Shown here one piece after another: positions 58,275-64,000 of a stretch of DNA of 64,000 nucleotides. Position numbers and translations under genes: made by a program. This DNA comes from Erpobdella octoculata. Lineage: Eukaryota; Annelida; Clitellata; Hirudinida; Erpobdellidae. Where the stretch lies: positions 12,147,472 through 12,211,471 of the forward strand of contig OZ022247.1 of NCBI GenBank assembly GCA_963978895.1, written 5' to 3'. Within the stretch, counting starts at the first letter, position 1; each line of letters opens with the position of its first letter. The notes beneath the pieces were generated by a model. The model was not told the DNA's origin, made no database searches, and saw only the letters and a list, made by a program, of their open reading frames with translations.

Positions 58275-59480
58275 ATTTTCCCCTTATTCACGAAGGTCCT
58301 CGAAAGCCGGCCCTCCACCATATACCTATATAAAATACATTCTATATCTATGCTCTATTCTATATATATGCCCCCCACACACCATCGCGGGCCTCCACGC
58401 AAATTTTAAAAGTACAAATTTTATATGACAGTTTTCAGAGTCTTATTTTCATCTAGCCTACTTTTAATTGCAAAATAATTGTTCAATTGTATCAACTATT
58501 ATTTTATAGCCTTAGAGAATTCAAGTACGTGGGGGGCTTGTGGAGTTTCAAACAAATTTCCGATAATGGTGTTAAGATACGATGGGAGAAACGACCGATA
58601 AGGTAAGAGAAAGAGAGATGCTGAAAAAGTTAAAGAACAAGCAGAATAGGCCACCTACATGGAAAATGTGTGAGTGGTAGAAAAAAAGAAAGAAAAGGAG
58701 ATTTTAGAGCAGTTGAAAGGCTAAGCTATCACGTGGGAAAAAAGTGAGCTATGTTAAGGAACTTGAAAAATTAACAAAATAGGTTGTCCACCTAGAACAA
58801 AAGAGATGATGAGGAAGTTAGAATGCTACGAACCGAAAAAGAGAGACAGAGGCTAGCAGAAGAGAGTGACCTAATGGAACTTAATAAGCTTTTTATAATA
58901 TCCTGTTTAAAAAATAGCAGATGGTTAGTTTTACTACAAGGTGCCTCACGTTTTTAAGTTTTAAAAATTTATGGCTTGTTTGTTTACGAATGTCCCCAAT
59001 TAATGCATGCCTCCGTTAAGACATTTCTCACACAGCCCAGAGAAAAATTATTATCATCTTTTTAGTTCACAAAAACTTGTATTTTAGAAGGTTTTTTTAA
59101 ATATTTTATTTTTTGGACCAGCACGTTCCGTTTGATCCGGAAAAGCATAAAGGACGGTTCTGTTTGCACTACTAACAGAAACCCTTTATTCACTTGAAGA
59201 TTCGGTTCCAGATGTTTATGCAGCAGCATTTAAATTAAATTTGGAAATAAATTACCTACATACCGGAGATCAATGAAACAAAGTAGACGACCCAATCTGA
59301 CACTTATGTAATTAGAAAGCTATTATACAAAAACATTTGACATCAGCTTGTTTTTACATAAATTTGCTATGAAATCCTGTAAAATTCAATTTTATTGATT
59401 TTCGAAATAGTTATAAAAAATTTGTTCACGTGATTGGTGTACATAAATCAAATTTTTTATGCACATCATTGTTTCAGTGA
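58275..59480. other. unassigned sequence
   Basis: 58600-58880 is purine-rich (GAGAAAGAGAGATGCTG, AAAGTTAAAGAACAAG) with many stops, possibly a decayed transposon ORF; no family recognised. Confidence 0.35.
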
Positions 59481-59483
59481 ACT

Positions 59484-59922
<439 letters not shown>

Positions 59923-60669
59923 CCTAACATTTAACTGACTATTGTTCTGCTAGCAGCTTTTGAGACATTTTTATGAAAAGCTTATTTGATAATAAATTAA
60001 CTAAACTTCTACTGTTCGATTAATCGCTCAATTAATTTAGATTCGAATATTTTTTAAATTTATGATCGCATTTCAGTCCTAGTCAAAACTTATAAATCCG
60101 ACACAATCATGAAAAAATGTTCCTATTCAACCCGTTTTGGACACTTTCTTTTTGCTAATCCTGTATCCACCACCGACTCCTAAATTGAATTGATCCAAAG
60201 ACATTGATGTTTGAGGTATCGTAATAATAATAAAGTAGCTTAACAAACTTTATTTTTGAGTTATAATAATTTACTTATCAAGATATTAGCAATTGGCTTC
60301 AACAAAATAGAAACAAAATCTGGTAACTTATGAGCATTTATTGTTTATTGAATTTGAGCATCTTCAAATTTTCACTTTATAAAACAAATTTTCCATAGTA
60401 ACAATATTAATATAACATTTGACATTTCATTATCATGTTTTTCAACCCTAAAATTTGTCTGAAAGCTTATCAGCTGTTTATTCAGAAGCTGTCGATTTCA
60501 ATTTACCGTCCAGTTTTCAAATTCTGAATTTTTTCATAAGATTCTAGGAAAACCTTTCAAATAAATGTTCTTATGATAATCTTTGGCTGATAGTCAGGGT
60601 CATTTTTTTCTTGAGTTATCGATAGTATAAAAATTGATTAAAAACTGGCAAATGATTTACTGCTTTTGT
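59923..60669. other. unassigned AT-rich sequence
   Basis: Nothing recognised; it includes the 3' flank of the tail exon on the minus strand. Confidence 0.4.
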
Positions 60670-60998
60670 TTAAGCAGCCGACAACGAAGCTTGATTGTCT
60701 GAAATTTGATTTTTACTGTTTGAAGCATGCTCCCCTTGTTCAGTTGTGGAGACAGAATATTGTGATTCTAGTGGCTCAATAATATCAAGTGCAGGTGGAG
60801 TAGCTGAAAATGAAGACATCGGAGTTGTTTGGCTTGCTGCTTGATTTTCGCTAATGAAAATACGAGAATACTTTGGTGGCTCTTTTGGCAATGTGCTGTA
60901 GGGTGGTGGAGAAAAGGCATGTGGGCTGAATGGATTGAAGTCTCTTAAAATAGACCGACTGTTCAGGTTTTGAAGTAAATGGCATTCAAAGACATCAT
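60670..60998 (-). CDS. terminal exon of a second Shisa-like/PPxY-tail protein
   Basis: Acceptor GTTTTTGAAG before 60998; frame DDVFECHLLQNLNSRSILRD, then SPPPYSTLPKEPPKYSRIFI, a Ser/Gln-rich tail and TAA at 60670. The PPPYSTLPKEPPKYSRIF core matches MPPTYNSIPKDLPTYSQIF of the 37.9-kb exon, so the two are paralogous cytoplasmic tails. PPxY motifs bind WW domains. The upstream membrane and ectodomain exons were not found within the window. Confidence 0.65.
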
Positions 60999-61094
60999 CT
61001 TCAAAAACAAATAATTAATATATCAGTGTAATATATTTTTCGTTTAAAATTTAGGCAGCAGAACGGAGAAATTTTAAAGCAATGTGGAAGTTCC

Positions 61095-62150
61095 AACCAG
61101 GCGCACAGTCAAATTTTTTTCAGGGGGCCCTGGGGAAAGAAACTGATTAGTAAGGAGTTTAACTGAGAAATCTACGATCCAAAAAAGTCAAGGCTTAACG
61201 ACAGTTTAAGCAATAATTAGTAATAATAAACCATAGGACATTTAATTTAAAACAATAAATAATATGAAATTCAGCCGACATTTTTCTGCGAAAAAATGTC
61301 GATGATGATTTCTTCATTAATGTTAAGGTCGCGATTGATCGTCATCTGGACAAGCCCATTCAGTCTTGTCTGGCCATTGTGGTGCTTAGAGGACAGAAGC
61401 CCCCAGGCCAAATCGGACGGCCCTGCAATTTTTCCAAATAAGATGAGTTTTTCTTTGGGTGGGGGGGTGCAACATTTATTCTCAATTTATTTTATGCCCA
61501 TATATTTATATGTTTATATATACATTGCAAAGTTTATTGAGAATATCTGCAAAAAATAACCACTGCACTTCTTCCAGTAATTGAAATGGTTACAGATTTT
61601 CACATACCGATCGAAAAATTACTTTGTAACTGCAAACACATCAAAATGTAGTTCAGACTACAACATTTTAAAATTGTTTAAGACTGTTTAGAAACTCATA
61701 TTGGATGAAAATATATCATAAACTTAACTTTTCACTTAGTTTAGAATATATATCAATCATATCATATTACAATTTTAAACATATTTTTTAACATTTGCTG
61801 TAACTGGTTTGAAACTGAGTTTGACTATCTTCAGTTTGCAGTTTTTCTTTTCTATCATTAATAAATTATTAAAGATACCAAAAATAACTGCAGACTGAAG
61901 ATATTAAAAAAAATTCCTCTGCTGCGGGCTTTTTTCCTTTTTCTAGCTTGAGCCCCTCAGCATTTTTTGCTGGTTGCACCCGTGCGTAGATAAGATTTGA
62001 GTCTGCGCAAAGTTAAGAAGGATCTCTCGGCTGTCGCGGAAGAAATGGGCAACGTAATGAAGAGTTGCAGTGGCATATTCATCTACGGGGAGATGGAATC
62101 TTGAAAAAGTTGCAGAACATCAACTGCGGTATGTGGGCGTCTGCCAATCG
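61095..62150 (-). pseudogene. hAT transposase relic, split by an insertion
   Basis: Minus strand from ~62130: MPLQLFITLPISSATAERSF and LTLRRLKSYLRTGATS (dimerisation domain). The continuation QTRLNGLVQMTINRDLNINE with EEIIIDIF then stop is ~560 bp further on (61400-61280). CAGGCGCACAG at 61098 with CAGGGGGCCCTGGGG is a plausible hAT terminus. Decayed and interrupted. Confidence 0.7.
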
Positions 62151-62732
62151 GACATTCTACCATTTGGCTTTCCAGCGGAAGTATTCACCACGAACAGCAG
62201 ATGTGTGACCAAGGTCAGTAGCGTAGTAGGGGAGACCGATGGGATTTGAAACAAAGGTGAGTTGAAACAGTACCGATTTCTCGGAACTTAAAACCGTTAG
62301 CGACCTGGCAACACTTCCCTTCACCTGATGACGTGTCAGTTTGCGTCGGTGGCGTAAGTCACGCGGTTGTGGAGTTCTGCGTGTCATGTGACAAAAATTG
62401 TGAAAAGTTAATTTTTAACGGTTTTTTACAATGCCTTTAATTTGATATAGGTTTTGTATTTTTGTTTAAGTTATATATGTTTCGAATGCTCATTAACTAC
62501 AGATTTGTTATATATATTTGATACAGTTGATTTCTATGTATTTGCTTCTTGATTGTGGATTGAATAAAAATTGGGAGGTTTTTTCTTACTGAGGAGAGTT
62601 GAAACAGGCTGTTTCAATTCTCCTCGTTTTCAGTTTTAAATAATAGCGCAGTCAATAAATAAACGGGCAATAAAAAAGGTTTTTATTGTTGATTTAATTT
62701 GTTTATGGGCTATATGGGCTAAAAATAAAGAT

Positions 62733-62818
62733 TTAAAATGGGCGTTATGTCTCTGGACCGGTAATCGAACCATGGTCCTGCGACTCTCAAAGCCGGTGTC
62801 TATACCACTACACCAACC
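62733..62818 (-). mobile_element. tRNA-like SINE head or tRNA pseudogene
   Basis: Minus strand: A box TTGGTGTAGTGG, CCGGCTTTGAGAGTCG anticodon arm, B box GGTTCGATTAC; arms CTTTGGT and TCCAGAG can pair as an acceptor stem. The anticodon arm is identical to that of the SINE at 24431, so both come from one SINE family; the body differs or is missing here. The T stem is degraded, so a working tRNA is unlikely. Confidence 0.65.
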
Positions 62819-62819
62819 A

Positions 62820-63320
62820 AAGTATAAAAAAACTTAATTTATCAGTCAAATATCGTCAAATGATGTAAATCTTCACAAAAGTAAATAATACAATTTTCGT
62901 TGAAAACTATGTTTATTTAAAAAATAAATGAAAGAATAAGTACATTTTATTGATGCAATTAATAAAACAAACAAATTGAAACAAATTTGACTCAGCCCAC
63001 TTATAGCCCAGATACAAATTAGCTCATGAACCCCGTGGGGGCCAAACAAATGGCTGGAGGAGCCTAAAACGGTGGAGAGACAAAAACGACAGGGGTGATG
63101 CTGAAAACAGCGCGAAAAGCAAACATTTGATCTTAGATCCACAAACCCCACCGAAAAACAAATTCCGGATGCTAGAAATTTTGTAATTTACCTAAAAAGT
63201 AGTCAATTTTTCTTCTAAATTTAGTGAATTTGAACTTTTCTCATTTGTTCTTAGTTTCAAACATCATTTCTTGTATTAATATTGCTATAAATTTTTTTAG
63301 AGTTTCAAAAAAGTAAATTT
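62820..63320. other. unassigned sequence
   Basis: No gene recognised; CACGGGGTTCATGAGC-like GC islands near 63030 may belong to a hAT element ending at 63368. Confidence 0.35.
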
Positions 63321-63321
63321 T

Positions 63322-63368
63322 GAGACCCACGGGGGCCATGGCCCCTCCGGCCCCCGGATCCGCTACTG
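63322..63368. mobile_element. hAT terminus
   Basis: Inverse reading CAGTAGCGGATCCGGGGGCC, GGAGGGGCCATGGCCCCCG is a very common animal hAT end. The other end was not located. Confidence 0.5.
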
Positions 63369-63369
63369 G

Positions 63370-63755
63370 CTACTGTATTAATATATATAATAGCCCGTGT
63401 CTGTGTAAGATGTCTGTGTAAGACATCTGTGTAAGACGTTTTTGTGTGACGATCTGCTATCTACGGCAGGCAAATTAATTTATATATAATAAATAATTAT
63501 AAAAATAATTTTGTATACAATTGAAAAAAATAAAAAATATTTACTTTACATAAATTAACTCAAAATATAAAAAAATAATATTATGTCAGTCTATTTTTTT
63601 TTCATTTGTTTTGGAATGCATACGAACGATAAAACAATTATTTTATTGTAATGTTATAAATAAATTAATTTAATTAATTAAAACATAAATAAATAACAGA
63701 ATAATTAATAAACTTAAATTAATCCAAAAAATATTTTTGAATGACGATCTGACGA
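63370..63755. other. unassigned AT-rich sequence
   Basis: AGATGTCTGTGTAAGACATC and two further TGTGTAAGAC units at 63400-63440 form a short tandem/inverted cluster; otherwise nothing recognised. Confidence 0.4.
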
Positions 63756-64000
63756 TATGAATGAATGAATGAATGAATGAATGAATGAATGAATGAATGA
63801 ATGAATGAATGAATGAATGAATGAATGAATGAATGAATGAATGAATGAATGAATGAATGAATGAATGAATGAATGAATGAATGAATGAATGAATGAATGA
63901 ATGAATGAATGAATGAATGAATGAATGAATGAATGAATGAATGAATGAATGAATGAATGAATGAATGAATGAATGAATGAATGAATGAATGAATGAATGA
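63756..64000. repeat. (ATGA)n microsatellite, cut by window end
   Basis: More than 60 perfect tetranucleotide units running to the last base. Confidence 0.99.

Overview
The window looks like AT-rich nuclear DNA from an animal, most likely an invertebrate. It has spliced genes with GT-AG introns, a homeobox split at the classic homeodomain 46/47 intron, a ZNF330/NOA36 orthologue, Shisa-like membrane-protein exons and a THAP zinc-finger gene. These sit in repeats typical of invertebrates: a Mag-type Ty3/gypsy element, RTE/CR1-like LINE pieces, many Helitrons, hAT, MULE and piggyBac relics, tRNA-derived SINEs and very long microsatellites. I could not determine the phylum.

Layout. 0-1.3 kb: minus-strand exons of a THAP-domain gene that runs off the left edge; its second exon carries a frameshift. 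1.36-5.1 kb: complex AT-rich repeats with perfect GC-rich palindromes. 6.1-6.4 kb: a reverse-transcriptase relic. 6.93-11.55 kb: a structurally complete Ty3/gypsy element with LTRs differing at one base and a 5-bp target duplication; one in-frame TAG interrupts gag. 11.9-22.9 kb: LINE fragments, Helitrons, a hAT relic and a probable solo LTR, plus one probable host exon at 12.45-12.60 kb. 24.0-35.3 kb: a dense nest of DNA transposons (Helitron families A and B, hAT elements and hAT MITEs, a long-TIR element filled with a 20-bp minisatellite and broken by a SINE, a piggyBac relic).

Host genes in the right half. A Shisa-like gene (+, about 35.84-38.34 kb) has a Cys-rich ectodomain, a membrane-segment exon and a tail with PPxY-type motifs. 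A divergent PRD-like K50 homeobox gene (-, 39.36-43.54 kb) has a Gln-rich repetitive tail. The ZNF330 orthologue (-, 48.96-57.83 kb) was reconstructed here as ten exons including a 20-nt microexon; all phases agree and it encodes 322 residues. The last exon of a second protein with the same tail motif (-, 60.67-61.00 kb) follows. These genes have no evident operon-like relation. Their introns are the main landing sites of the Helitrons, a 960-bp MULE and a 1.55-kb foldback element.

The most notable features are the Helitron assemblage (about ten 3' ends with a hairpin followed by CTAG or a variant and T, several carrying GC-rich purine minisatellites and hAT MITEs), the divergent homeobox gene, and the well-bounded nested elements that allow relative dating. 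I found no autonomous Helitron Rep/helicase, no rRNA, no CRISPR and no bacterial-type operon.
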